From Exiguobacterium algae (GTDB lineage: Bacteria > Bacillota > Bacilli > Exiguobacteriales > Exiguobacteriaceae): 64,000 nt of DNA. Location: positions 806,001 through 870,000 of the forward strand of contig NZ_JACSKZ010000001.1 in NCBI RefSeq assembly GCF_018617875.1, written 5' to 3'. The translations under genes and the position numbers were made by a program. Below the pieces are notes generated by a model. The model did not search any database, was not told the origin of the DNA, and was given only the letters and a program-made list of their open reading frames with translations. This document shows positions 1-9,248 of this stretch, piece by piece; the first letter of the stretch is position 1, and each line of letters starts with the position of its first letter.

Positions 1-483
1 TGACGTGTCGGTTGGAGCGAAATGAAGGTCGGCCATGACACCTGTCAATTGGCGGTTCATTTCTTCCGGGAATGGCGAGTATTTGTTATGCGTGCGAAGA
101 CCCGCTTCGACGTGACCCACAGCGACTTGGTTGTAGAAAGCTGCAAGCGACGCCGCAAATGTCGTCGTTGTGTCTCCGTGGACTAGGACGATATCCGGCT
201 TCGTTTCGGCGATGACCTCGCCCATTCCTTTCAGTACACGTGACGTGACATCGTAAAGTGTTTGTTTATCTTTCATGATGTCGAGGTCATAGTCCGGTTT
301 GATCTCAAACAACTGAAGCACCTGATCAAGCATTTGACGGTGCTGTGCCGTTACGACAACAATCGGTTCTACCCCTTCACGTTTCTTCAACTCGAGTACG
401 AGTGGTGCCATTTTGATGGCTTCTGGTCGCGTCCCAAAGACGGTCATGACTTTTTTCATAGGTCGTTTCGCACGGTATAACAT
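1..483 (-). CDS. mnaA: UDP-N-acetylglucosamine 2-epimerase, 3' end beyond window
   Basis: Interconverts UDP-GlcNAc and UDP-ManNAc in the cytoplasm, supplying the substrate of the UDP-ManNAc dehydrogenase at 2223-3512. The N-terminal 161 residues are visible. They include the family signature [14 protein letters not shown], then [22 protein letters not shown] and [11 protein letters not shown], all typical of the WecB/MnaA fold. The start at 483 is chosen because a GGAGGAGG ribosome site lies about 8-10 bases upstream; a second in-frame ATG at 459, where homologues usually begin, is possible. It is the last visible gene of the 11.9 kb operon, 25 bases after the TagH-like gene. The C-terminal half lies outside the window, so completeness cannot be judged. 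Confidence 0.93.
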   Translation of the reverse strand, partial: MLYRAKRPMKKVMTVFGTRPEAIKMAPLVLELKKREGVEPIVVVTAQHRQMLDQVLQLFEIKPDYDLDIMKDKQTLYDVTSRVLKGMGEVIAETKPDIVLVHGDTTTTFAASLAAFYNQVAVGHVEAGLRTHNKYSPFPEEMNRQLTGVMADLHFAPTDTS

Positions 484-508
484 CCCCGTGCTTCCTCCTC
501 CCAAATCC

Positions 509-1399
509 TTACGTCACATCGCTCGATACGGAGACCGAGGCATGACGTGTTTTTAGTTGTTCTTCCGTATGCGGTGGCAGAATGTACGTTTCACCGAGTT
601 CTGTTGCGTCGACGACTGTTGTACGACGTTTCAACTTGTCGGCTTTGAACGCATCCTGTTGTTCTTTCGATAGACTGCGGAACCATTTCAAGAATTTATT
701 GTATTCCTGGACGACTTCATTGACCGGACCGTACTCACGGACTTCGCCAAACTCGAGCCAGAGCCCGAGTGTACAGAACTGACGTACCTGTGAGACCGAG
801 TGGCTGATGAAGAAAATCGTCTTGCCGCGATCTTTGAACTCGTTCATTTTCGTGAGACATCTGTCTGTGAACGTTTGGTCCCCGACAGACAACGCCTCAT
901 CAATGACCAGGATATCCGGGTCAACGTTGATGGAAATCGCAAACCCGAGACGGGATTTCATTCCGCTCGAATACGTCTTGACCGGTTGATGAATGAAGTC
1001 CCCGATATCGGCGAACTCAATGATCGTCGGTGTCAGATCGATGATTTCCTGCTTCGTCATCCCGAGCATCAACCCTTTGAGTTCGATGTTCTCGAGTCCC
1101 GTCAAGTTCCCATTGAGTCCGGAAGAGATGGCAATCAGTGCCGTCTTTCCGTGAAGCTCAATCTTCCCATGAGTCGGGGGCATGACGTCCGCAAGCAAGT
1201 TCGACATCGTCGACTTTCCGGACCCGTTGATTCCAATAATCCCTACTACCTCTCCTGGCGGCACTTCAAACGAGACATTCCGAAGTGCATAAAACTGTTT
1301 GCCTCCCGCCTTGCTGAAGAAAATTTCCTTCAGCTTATCGGTCGGCTTGTTGTATAGGGTATATCGCTTCGATACGTTTTCGAATTTAACCTGATACAT
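509..1399 (-). CDS. Polysaccharide export ABC transporter, ATPase subunit (TagH-like)
   Basis: ATP-binding subunit of an ABC exporter that would move an undecaprenol-linked polymer across the membrane, working with the permease 10 bases upstream in the operon. The 296-residue protein has Walker [10 protein letters not shown] (about residues 57-65), the signature [14 protein letters not shown] and Walker [13 protein letters not shown], followed by the H-loop FISHS. These match the TagH/Wzt/RfbE branch. The tail after residue 225 is short and lacks an obvious carbohydrate-binding domain or the long C-terminal extension of Bacillus subtilis TagH. The substrate is inferred to be the ManNAcA-containing polymer made by the neighbouring genes; wall teichoic acid is the alternative. 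Confidence 0.9.
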   Translation of the reverse strand: MYQVKFENVSKRYTLYNKPTDKLKEIFFSKAGGKQFYALRNVSFEVPPGEVVGIIGINGSGKSTMSNLLADVMPPTHGKIELHGKTALIAISSGLNGNLTGLENIELKGLMLGMTKQEIIDLTPTIIEFADIGDFIHQPVKTYSSGMKSRLGFAISINVDPDILVIDEALSVGDQTFTDRCLTKMNEFKDRGKTIFFISHSVSQVRQFCTLGLWLEFGEVREYGPVNEVVQEYNKFLKWFRSLSKEQQDAFKADKLKRRTTVVDATELGETYILPPHTEEQLKTRHASVSVSSDVT

Positions 1400-1409
1400 A
1401 ATGTCCTCC

Positions 1410-2213
1410 TCAAATATAATCGATGAAGTGTCGACGGAATCGTAAGTGAATCATCGACCCGACGAAGAAGAGAACGAGGACGATGGCCCAATAATAGAGG
1501 CCGTAAGCCCAGTTAGTCGCCAACCAGTCTGTCCCGAGGAACATAGACCGATATCCTTCGACTAAGTAGTAAAGTGGATTGACTTGAAGGATATTCGCGA
1601 GCTTCGCCGGCGGCACCCAAAAAATTGGTGTCAAATACATCAACATCCGCATCATCGACTGGAGCAGGTTTTGAATATCGCGCACGATTGTCGTAAGCGC
1701 GGATGTGATCAAGGCAAGTGAATAGAGTAGTGCCAGTGCACTAAACGCTAAATAAATAAACCAAAGCGAATGCAGCCCCATCGGGAATCCGAACGCCCAC
1801 ATTAAAATAAACGATACGCCGACCAACGCCACGTGGCGGTAGAAGAGCGCGAGCAGGACGTATGCCGGAATCGTCGAGATTGGGAAGCTCATTTTGGAGA
1901 CCATGCCAATTTTTGAATACACGGACCGGGCCGTCGAGGTGATTGCCGCGGCAATAAAGAACCAGACGACAATCCCGGCGACCAACCATGGCAGAAACGG
2001 CACGCCATCAATCGGCCTGCCGCTTCGAATACCAAATCCAAATACGAACCAATAAACTCCAATCTGCAATAACGGTGTGACGAACTCCCATAAAAATCCG
2101 AGGTACTGCATCGAGTTGTTACTTTTCGTCTCGTACGTGGCGAGACGGAAAATCAAGTAGAGACTCGACTTTAGCTCTGAAAGAATAGCTTTCGCGGATT
2201 TAAACATGTTCAT
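1410..2213 (-). CDS. Polysaccharide export ABC transporter, permease subunit (TagG-like)
   Basis: Membrane subunit of the exporter, paired with the ATPase directly downstream. The 267 residues form about six hydrophobic segments. The N-terminal motif around residues 23-50 (ATYETKSNNSMQYLGFLWEF) is typical of the ABC-2 polysaccharide permeases TagG, Wzm and RfbA, as is the late motif LTPIFWVPP near residue 195. It lies 9 bases after the UDP-ManNAc dehydrogenase gene, so sugar activation and export are co-transcribed. The start has a moderate ribosome site (AGGTG) before the ATG at 2213; an ATG two codons downstream is also possible. Confidence 0.9.
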   Translation of the reverse strand: MNMFKSAKAILSELKSSLYLIFRLATYETKSNNSMQYLGFLWEFVTPLLQIGVYWFVFGFGIRSGRPIDGVPFLPWLVAGIVVWFFIAAAITSTARSVYSKIGMVSKMSFPISTIPAYVLLALFYRHVALVGVSFILMWAFGFPMGLHSLWFIYLAFSALALLYSLALITSALTTIVRDIQNLLQSMMRMLMYLTPIFWVPPAKLANILQVNPLYYLVEGYRSMFLGTDWLATNWAYGLYYWAIVLVLFFVGSMIHLRFRRHFIDYI

Positions 2214-2222
2214 TCACCTGAA

Positions 2223-3512
2223 TCAAAGAACGAGATTCGTTTCCTTTGTATATTTGTAAAGGTTACCGTAGTTGACGACTGCCACGTCTTCACCGCTCGC
2301 TTTGACGATGTTGCGTGTGTCGAAGATCATCGGACGACGCATTGACGCCTGAAGCTCCGCGAAATCAAGCGCTTTGAACTCATTGTGGTCAACGAGAACG
2401 AGGACGAGGTCCGCATCTTTGATCGCTTCTTCTTTCGAGACGAGCTCGAAACGGCTAGATGTCGACTTCTCGACGTGTGCATCGTGAACCGAGATGTTCA
2501 CACCACGGTCGAGCAAGATTTCAGCGATTTCAACCGCTGGGCTCTCACGCATGTCGTCGACGTTTCCTTTGTATGTCACACCAAAGACCGCGACTTTCGC
2601 GTCTTCGATTCCAGCAGTCAACTTTTGAACGTTGTCTGCGACGTAGTGTGGCATCGAGACGTTCGTCTCACGTGACAAGTTGATGATCTTCGCGAGCTCA
2701 GGTGACTTCGCGACGATGAAGTATGGGTCAACCGCGAGGCAGTGTCCACCGACACCAGGACCCGGGCTGTGCAAGTTGACACGTGGGTGCTTGTTCGCCA
2801 TCTCGATGACGTCAAGGACGTTGATGTCAAGGTCGTTACATACTTTTGCAAGTTCGTTCGCGAGTGCGATGTTGACGTCACGGAACGTGTTTTCCATGAG
2901 TTTTGACATTTCTGCCGTCTTCGCATCCGTTTTCACGATCTCACCTTCAACGAATGTGCCGTAGACGCGTGCGCCTGCTTCTGCACATTCTGTCGTGATC
3001 CCACCGACGATGCGGTTGTTGTGTACGAGCTCATGAAGGATTTGTCCAGGCAATACGCGCTCTGGGCAGTGAACGAGGAAGATGTCCTCACCAACGACGA
3101 AGCCAGCTTCTTCAACGAGCGGCTTGACGAAGTCGTCCATCGTACGTGGTGCGATTGTCGACTCGACGATGATGACGTTGCCTTTTTCAACGAACGGCAA
3201 CACTTTGCGTGTCGCGTCCAAGACGTACGTCAAGTCACAAGATTTATGCTCGTCCGCATTGTTTGGTGTTGGGACGGCGATGATGAATGCATCTGCTTTC
3301 TCAGGTGTGAGTGATGCACGGAACTTCCCTTTTGCCACGACGTCTGCGACCATTTCGCCGAGACCTGGCTCTTCAATGTGGATTTCACCACGGTTCAATT
3401 TATCAACAACATGTTGTGAAATATCGACTCCGACGACGTCGACGCCATAGTTCGCAAAGACAGCCGATGTCGGTAATCCGATATATCCAAGACCTACTGT
3501 ACATACTTTCAT
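2223..3512 (-). CDS. wecC: UDP-N-acetyl-D-mannosamine dehydrogenase
   Basis: Oxidises UDP-ManNAc to UDP-ManNAcA with two NAD+, giving an acidic amino sugar for the polymer. The N-terminal Rossmann motif is VGLGYIGLPTSAVFA. The central helix region holds ELAKVCNDLDINVLDVIE, and the catalytic cysteine sits in GVGGHCLAVDPYF. The C-terminal UDP-binding domain begins with AVFGVTYKGNVDDMRESP. The epimerase encoded in the same operon supports UDP-ManNAc rather than UDP-GlcNAc or UDP-glucose as substrate. The start at 3512 (MKVCTVGLG) follows GGAGGTTACGACACA; the longer frame to 3569 would add 19 residues that do not fit the family. Confidence 0.92.
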   Translation of the reverse strand: MKVCTVGLGYIGLPTSAVFANYGVDVVGVDISQHVVDKLNRGEIHIEEPGLGEMVADVVAKGKFRASLTPEKADAFIIAVPTPNNADEHKSCDLTYVLDATRKVLPFVEKGNVIIVESTIAPRTMDDFVKPLVEEAGFVVGEDIFLVHCPERVLPGQILHELVHNNRIVGGITTECAEAGARVYGTFVEGEIVKTDAKTAEMSKLMENTFRDVNIALANELAKVCNDLDINVLDVIEMANKHPRVNLHSPGPGVGGHCLAVDPYFIVAKSPELAKIINLSRETNVSMPHYVADNVQKLTAGIEDAKVAVFGVTYKGNVDDMRESPAVEIAEILLDRGVNISVHDAHVEKSTSSRFELVSKEEAIKDADLVLVLVDHNEFKALDFAELQASMRRPMIFDTRNIVKASGEDVAVVNYGNLYKYTKETNLVL

Positions 3513-3639
3513 TGTGTCGTAACCTCCAAATGTTTTGATGCGCTTTTTAAACAGCGCATTGTCCATCATTTTATTTCACATTCGATAATAAAACAATACT
3601 CATTATACTCTTGAACAATTCTTTGGTGCAATTACATTT

Positions 3640-5823
3640 TCATGACAATGTCTTCGCAAATTGTTCGTGCGTTTTTCCTAAGATGATTTGCTCCATCTCT
3701 TTATAGAGACGATCGAGTGCGAAATGCTTGCGGGCGTACTGTTGATGCGTCCGGGCATCTTCAATCAATCGCTTCGAATCTTCTTTATAAGAGAGAATCG
3801 TGTCGACGAATTCCATTGGATCCTCGACAAGCAACTCATCCGGATAAATCGTCTCGGCCCCTGTCCAGTGACGAATCAGCGGGTAAGACCCCGATGCCAT
3901 CGCTTCAGCCGGCGCAAGGTGGAAGCTTTCCAGGTCACTCGTCGAGAAGACAAACCCGATTTTTTGGAGCCATGTGTCGACATCGCTTCCATGTCCGTCG
4001 AAATGGACGTGATCCCGAAGCTTCGACTCCTCGATTCGCTTCAGGAGCGCCTCATAATAAGCACTTTCCTCTTCCCGCTTCCCAATCCAGTACACATCTT
4101 TTGGATGATGCCCTTTGAAATAGAGATGATAACGGTCGTCCGTCTCAAGCAACCGCTCTAAGACGTCCAGTGCAAGGTCAGGACGTTTCAGCTTCGGATT
4201 CATGCCAATCATGCCGAGATGGAACGTCAAATCCTGTTCTTGCTTCGGTCGATCCAGCTTCTCTGCATCAACCGCATTATAGATCACCGTCATCTGATGG
4301 CGCGGAATCGCGAACAGTCGATTCATCTCTTCTAACATATACGGTGACACGAGAATGATCCGGTCGATGTTATCGAGTGCGTATTCCCGAGGGAACGGCG
4401 TCTCTTTCTCCTGCCGATGAATCCGGACAATCAGTCGCTGATGTGGCAACTTGTGCTGTGAGTACCAAACGGCATTACCGAGTCCCCACTCACAGAAGAT
4501 GATGTCCGCCTGAGCAAGACAGTCTTTACTGTGATTCACATCATGAATCTTGTGTCCGTCCCATTCGTCCACAATGACGCGATAGCCCGGGTCCGCTTCA
4601 AAACGCTCCATGAACATGCGGATAAACTTCAAATCATGTCCTGCAAACAAGATGGTCGTCTTGCGCATCTCCCAAATTGCGTCGCGGAGACGAGAGAACG
4701 TGCTTGCGAACGTATAGTTTTTCGCCATGTTGTACAAGCGTTCCGCCGCATCCCGGTAAATCGCCGGATGCGTAAAGGCGAGCTCGACTTTTTCGATGAA
4801 CTCTTCTTCCGAGTTGACGAAGAGCGGGTAACTCGACCCAAGAAGCATTTCGTGCATCTTGTTACGGTTGAGGAGAACCGGTTTTCCGAGCGCCCCGTAC
4901 TCAAGGAGTTTCGTCGAGAGTTCGAGACTGTCATCCAGATCCGGATGACGCCACGAAATGCCAAGGTCGCTCTCTTCAATCAGCGTCTCAACCTCTGACC
5001 GGGGAATCCCTTTCAACCAGTGCACCCCTTCATCATGTTGCAGACGATGTGTCACTTCTTTCCGGAAATTCGGATTGTTCGGGTCCTGGTTAAACTTGTC
5101 ACCCGCGACCTTCAACTCGACATCCGTCATCCGCGTCCGTACCTTTTGAAGGGCATCGAGTATCTCAGCCGAGTACCAAAGTGGCGCAAACTTCCCTGTA
5201 TACACGAGGCGTTTCCCCTGACGTTTGAACGCCGGCGCTTCTTCGCGCATGTTCGGAATCATCGGGTTCAAGATGAGGAACGGCTTCGGCGTCTGTAAAA
5301 ACGTCTCGAAGTACGCCTTCATCTCGGCCGTCTGACAGAGCATCCGTGCAGAACGGTCCGCGATTTTTTTCAAACGGGCCAGCTCCTCTTGCGATGCCGC
5401 AGAAGAATCGTGCGTGAAGTCTGTGAGATACGTCCACGTCTTCTTCATCGTGTCTTCATACTCTGTCAATGCGTGAGCCAACTGGAAACCGCGAATGAAC
5501 GCCATATCATACCCGTTCGTCTCGACGAGCTCGTGAATGAGTTGGGCCGCTTCTTCTGGTTGAAGCACTTTCTTCTCATAATACGGCTCGTTTTTCTTCG
5601 GAGAGTCTTCACTGAAGACATCGATGAAATGGACACGGTCGAGTTTTTTGATGGAGGCTGTCACTTCGGGTTTGACGATTGAACGCTTGAGCAAAACATC
5701 GACCTCGATGTTCGGGTCCTGGTTCAACATGTGAACGACCGATGTGAGCCAAATCGCCGAGCCATCGATCAAATTCAAATTAACGTCTCCGTAGACAAGG
5801 ATACGAAGTGATTGTTGCGTCAT
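3640..5823 (-). CDS. Tandem GT4-like glycosyltransferase
   Basis: A 727-residue cytoplasmic protein with two glycosyltransferase units of GT-B type. The first, about residues 5-385, starts with RILVYGDVNLNLIDGSAIW and ends in a donor-site-like region with STKLLEYGALGKPVLLNR. The second, about 390-720, carries LIVRIHRQE, VIYNAVDAEKLDRP, LGMIGMNPKLKRPDLALDVL and a typical donor-binding segment STSDLESFHLAPAEAMASG. It overlaps the upstream giant transferase gene by four bases (ATGA), so translation is probably coupled. Two active sites could add two different sugars, or one unit could be structural. Which linkages are made cannot be read from sequence. Confidence 0.85.
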   Translation of the reverse strand: MTQQSLRILVYGDVNLNLIDGSAIWLTSVVHMLNQDPNIEVDVLLKRSIVKPEVTASIKKLDRVHFIDVFSEDSPKKNEPYYEKKVLQPEEAAQLIHELVETNGYDMAFIRGFQLAHALTEYEDTMKKTWTYLTDFTHDSSAASQEELARLKKIADRSARMLCQTAEMKAYFETFLQTPKPFLILNPMIPNMREEAPAFKRQGKRLVYTGKFAPLWYSAEILDALQKVRTRMTDVELKVAGDKFNQDPNNPNFRKEVTHRLQHDEGVHWLKGIPRSEVETLIEESDLGISWRHPDLDDSLELSTKLLEYGALGKPVLLNRNKMHEMLLGSSYPLFVNSEEEFIEKVELAFTHPAIYRDAAERLYNMAKNYTFASTFSRLRDAIWEMRKTTILFAGHDLKFIRMFMERFEADPGYRVIVDEWDGHKIHDVNHSKDCLAQADIIFCEWGLGNAVWYSQHKLPHQRLIVRIHRQEKETPFPREYALDNIDRIILVSPYMLEEMNRLFAIPRHQMTVIYNAVDAEKLDRPKQEQDLTFHLGMIGMNPKLKRPDLALDVLERLLETDDRYHLYFKGHHPKDVYWIGKREEESAYYEALLKRIEESKLRDHVHFDGHGSDVDTWLQKIGFVFSTSDLESFHLAPAEAMASGSYPLIRHWTGAETIYPDELLVEDPMEFVDTILSYKEDSKRLIEDARTHQQYARKHFALDRLYKEMEQIILGKTHEQFAKTLS

Positions 5824-8800
5824 AACGTTACCTCCTGGCGGGCCGCTTCATCCATTGCGGCACCGGCTTTCACGTATTGATACGGATCGACACTGAAAAT
5901 GCGTTTTCCAGACCGGGCAAGCTCCTTCAGACTGTCATCCTGCTCGAACAAGTAGAGTGCCTCATCGACCGTATAGAAACGGAGTGCCGTCGGTTTGACG
6001 ATCGAGCGTGATGGTGTCGCGTCAAAGACGTAACGATACGATTCATCGTGATCGTGTTTGACGAGCTCCCCTTCATACGAGTAATAATCCTCTTTCGTCA
6101 AAATGTCCGCTTCGGCGTAGCGTGCCGCGAGCAAATAGTCACTCAAGTAGTTCGGACCGTAGTAATCGTCAGCCTTGAGGTGTGCGACCCAATCGTATGA
6201 CTCGACGATTTCCGTGAAGGACGTGTAATGCGTCAAATAACTGCGCATATAAGTCGAGACCGATGGCGTGTTGTACGTATTATACACATCGATATGGTCT
6301 TCGAACTTGTCGAGGAAGAGGATCAAGTGCTTGTGTTCGTAAGCTTGCGCCTCGAATTGAGCGACAACACGTTCTGCCTCTTCGCGCGATTTGATGAACG
6401 CAACGACTGCGATCTTCTCATGGTCGACCCGGTACGGGATTCCTACATCCTGAATGATTTTTGCCAGACGTTGCGTGTACGTGTGATACGTCAACACGTG
6501 TCGCATTCCTCGCATCGCAATGTCTTCGTAGAACGAGTCATCTGTCATCAGGCGACGGAACGTCTCATCCAAGTCCGACGAGCCGTCGTCGAGGAACACA
6601 TACTCCCCAAGCATCGCATCGACTCCGACCGAACGGGTACTGACGACCGGTGTTGCGCAGGCAAGACCTTCGAAAACACGGCGTGAGAACATTGTCGGTG
6701 AATCGTTGACCGAGTTCACGTTCAACATCACTTTATACCCTTTATACGCTTTTGCAATCTGATTATATTTCAAACTGCCGCGAATCGCGTGACGGAACTG
6801 TTCCGGGAATTGCAGCTGGTCGCTCTCGCCACGTTGGTTGACCGCGTAGTTGCGGTCATAAATGGCGAGTCCGTATTTGTCCGCCGCAGCGAACAAACGG
6901 TCCATGTCTGCTTTCCTTGATTCGTGACGGTTCGCATAATAAGATCCGGCGAAGCAGGCATACGGCTCACGCGTGCCAGGCAGGCGAATCGGGTTATGCT
7001 CTTTCGGCTGTGCCGCGAACGGTAACGCGTCGACCCGGTCATGTCCGCAATCTTCCTTATAGGAAGGGACACGGTTCAAATCGGTCGTGTACACGTAATC
7101 AAACCGTTTCGCGGTCTCGATGAAGCGGTCGTAATGGATCGGGTCTTCCTTGTTCCAGAAGACGGTCGGGACATTATGGTAACGGCACCACGCCAGAAGA
7201 GCGTCCAGCTCTTCCCAAGTGTTTGTACCGTATTTGACGACTTTCTTCTCCCACGAACCGCCGTTACCTTTCCACGCCGATTCGACGATGAGAACGTCCG
7301 GCTGTTCATCAAGCAGCACGGTCTTCCAATTGTCCGGAGTGAACGTGATGAGCTGACACTCCGGTTTATAAGAGGCCATCGTGAACTCATCGAAGATGGC
7401 AGCCACTTTCAATTCGTGGAGCTCACGTGGTTTTGGTGCGAAGAAGCGTGCTTCCCGGACGTCGACCCAAGTCGGATTTTCAGTCCCGTCACTGACGAGC
7501 TCTTCAGCGACACGGATCCGATCGATCCGGGCCTCTCCGATTCCGTCGACTCGGAGAGCAAAGCGAAGGAAGCGGATCCCGCGATCGAAGTAGAACACTT
7601 TCTCGCTTCCGATTTGAACCTGCTGCATGATCTGACGCTCTGTCGCCGAGTAGGCGATGATATAGAGGACGACGTTCGCCCCTTCATCTGCCACACCGTC
7701 AAGCGTGACGCGGTAACGGCTGTTCGCCTTCACCTCGTAAGGGAACTCAGTCGGAAGCAGTTTGAAGCTGTTGTTCATCTCGGCATAGGAGATATAACGG
7801 CGCTGATCATCCTTCCCTTTCAAATCGACGACGAGTTGGTCGTCGCGGCTCTTCAATTTGATCAGGTCTGGCGCTGGGATTGTCCACATGTCCGGTTTGA
7901 GTGACAACAAGTCCTCACGTCGTACGCTCTTCTCCCGAATCATTCCGATATGAAGGTTCTCAAGCGAGCCGGCACCGTTCACCCGTACGAAATAACGGAT
8001 GGATGAATGCGATGGGGCGATGCGGACGATCCCGCTCAAGCCGAGCGGTACTTCGATCAGACGATCCTGACCCGACTTCGTGTAGGTCGCCACAAAAAGG
8101 GACGCGTCGGCCGTTCCCGTCCGGTCTCCTTTTAGATAGAAACGATATAAATCGTCGTCCATGTCCCCTGTTTCAAAGTCAATACCCCGGTCAGTGTCCA
8201 CGTTCGGCAACGCGACTTCATCGACACCGTAATGGGTATATTGATTGCCTTCTGCCTTGACGACGAGGGTTTCGCCTTCAAAGTGCGCGACCTCGCTTTG
8301 CGGTTTGAGCGAACGAAGCGACGTGGAGGTGAGCGGATACAAGAAGTCAAACGCATCAAGAGACACGTTCGCCGCCGTACCTTCTACCGTCCAAAGAGAG
8401 CGCTGGCCGAGCATAAGCTCGACAAGACTGAACGCCCCGCTCCCTTCGACCTCTAGGTGTGCCCGGACGATTTGTTCACCCATCCCGAGCGTCACATCCA
8501 CCTGATCACCGTCATGTACCGTCACGAAACGCTGACGGCCACCTTTTCGGACGATTTCGAGACGTAGCGTCGGGAGCAGTCCCTCGCGTGACTTGACACG
8601 CATCGTTACGGTGAATGTCTTGTCGCCTGACGCGACCAGGTCGCTCGCCGAGATGATATCTGAATTTGCATTCGGACGGTACGTTAATGTGACCGGTTCG
8701 TCTCCTGAGAAAACAAGGTCTGTTCCTTCTACGTGTACGTAAGGGGAACGTGCATACCAGTTCGGTACGACTTCTCGCAACGTATGTGATCGTTTAGGAC

Positions 8801-8885
8801 GTTTGTTCAACACTTTACGCCCAAGTCGCTTCGACCGTTGTACCCCAAGGTAAGCGGCGCGACGTGCTTTTTTCTGCCAATCCAT
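5820..8885 (-). CDS. Giant multi-domain glycosyltransferase (CgeB/DUF3880-like core)
   Basis: A 1021-residue protein. The first 30 residues are very basic (QKKARRAAYLGVQRSKRLGR). Residues about 40-500 form a beta-rich region that looks like repeated carbohydrate-binding-like sandwiches. Residues about 515-860 resemble the CgeB/DUF3880 glycosyltransferase group, with VPTVFWNKEDPIHYDRF, CFAGSYYANRHESRK and MFSRRVFEGLACATPVVSTR. The last 150 residues have a GT2-like fragment with DWVAHLKADDYYGPNYL. The start at 8885 is preferred because GGAGG lies eight bases upstream; frames to 8891 or 8900 exist. No signal peptide is visible, so action on the cytoplasmic side before TagGH export is likely. Confidence 0.82.
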   Translation of the reverse strand: MDWQKKARRAAYLGVQRSKRLGRKVLNKRPKRSHTLREVVPNWYARSPYVHVEGTDLVFSGDEPVTLTYRPNANSDIISASDLVASGDKTFTVTMRVKSREGLLPTLRLEIVRKGGRQRFVTVHDGDQVDVTLGMGEQIVRAHLEVEGSGAFSLVELMLGQRSLWTVEGTAANVSLDAFDFLYPLTSTSLRSLKPQSEVAHFEGETLVVKAEGNQYTHYGVDEVALPNVDTDRGIDFETGDMDDDLYRFYLKGDRTGTADASLFVATYTKSGQDRLIEVPLGLSGIVRIAPSHSSIRYFVRVNGAGSLENLHIGMIREKSVRREDLLSLKPDMWTIPAPDLIKLKSRDDQLVVDLKGKDDQRRYISYAEMNNSFKLLPTEFPYEVKANSRYRVTLDGVADEGANVVLYIIAYSATERQIMQQVQIGSEKVFYFDRGIRFLRFALRVDGIGEARIDRIRVAEELVSDGTENPTWVDVREARFFAPKPRELHELKVAAIFDEFTMASYKPECQLITFTPDNWKTVLLDEQPDVLIVESAWKGNGGSWEKKVVKYGTNTWEELDALLAWCRYHNVPTVFWNKEDPIHYDRFIETAKRFDYVYTTDLNRVPSYKEDCGHDRVDALPFAAQPKEHNPIRLPGTREPYACFAGSYYANRHESRKADMDRLFAAADKYGLAIYDRNYAVNQRGESDQLQFPEQFRHAIRGSLKYNQIAKAYKGYKVMLNVNSVNDSPTMFSRRVFEGLACATPVVSTRSVGVDAMLGEYVFLDDGSSDLDETFRRLMTDDSFYEDIAMRGMRHVLTYHTYTQRLAKIIQDVGIPYRVDHEKIAVVAFIKSREEAERVVAQFEAQAYEHKHLILFLDKFEDHIDVYNTYNTPSVSTYMRSYLTHYTSFTEIVESYDWVAHLKADDYYGPNYLSDYLLAARYAEADILTKEDYYSYEGELVKHDHDESYRYVFDATPSRSIVKPTALRFYTVDEALYLFEQDDSLKELARSGKRIFSVDPYQYVKAGAAMDEAARQEVTL

Positions 8886-8927
8886 CCTCATATCCTCCAA
8901 ATCATCGATTTCATCGAATCATGTCAT

Positions 8928-9239
8928 TTATTTGCGAATGCGTCTTGCGACAGCCTGCGCTTTCAAAATCGCTTTTCCGGCTTTTGAATTCACGAGACGG
9001 CGGTACTTGTGATTCAACGCATCATACTTTTTGTTTGCATCCTGTATGGCGCGTTCTTTTTGTTCAATCGTCTTGGCCGTCCATTCGAACGTATACAATA
9101 AATCACCATATTTTTGGACGAGTCGACGATGTTTTTGACGAAGCATCCGCTCATCATGCTTTAAATGACGAATCTCTTCATCTTGTTGCTTGACCCGCTG
9201 CTTTAATAGACCAATTTCTTTTTCAAGCTCACTGCTCAT
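8928..9239 (-). CDS. Small coiled-coil protein in the polysaccharide operon
   Basis: A 103-residue protein not assigned to a named family. The first 80 residues are highly charged with heptad spacing (LEKEIGLLKQRVKQQDEEI and onward), predicting a long coiled coil. The last 25 residues are basic (KAILKAQAVARRIRK). It lies nine bases after the 882-residue transferase gene and 42 bases before the 1021-residue one, within one transcript. The basic tail resembles the basic N-terminus of the next protein, which also has a Q-R-S-K-R-type cluster. A scaffold or length-ruler role for the transferases is only inferred from shape and position. Confidence 0.75.
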   Translation of the reverse strand: MSSELEKEIGLLKQRVKQQDEEIRHLKHDERMLRQKHRRLVQKYGDLLYTFEWTAKTIEQKERAIQDANKKYDALNHKYRRLVNSKAGKAILKAQAVARRIRK

Positions 9240-9248
9240 GCTCTCACC

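Noticed and set aside
509-1399. Plus-strand frames of up to 185 codons across the TagH-like gene
   Set aside because: They lie opposite a gene with clear ABC motifs, have no ribosome site and no family-like sequence; they are shadow frames of the coding strand.
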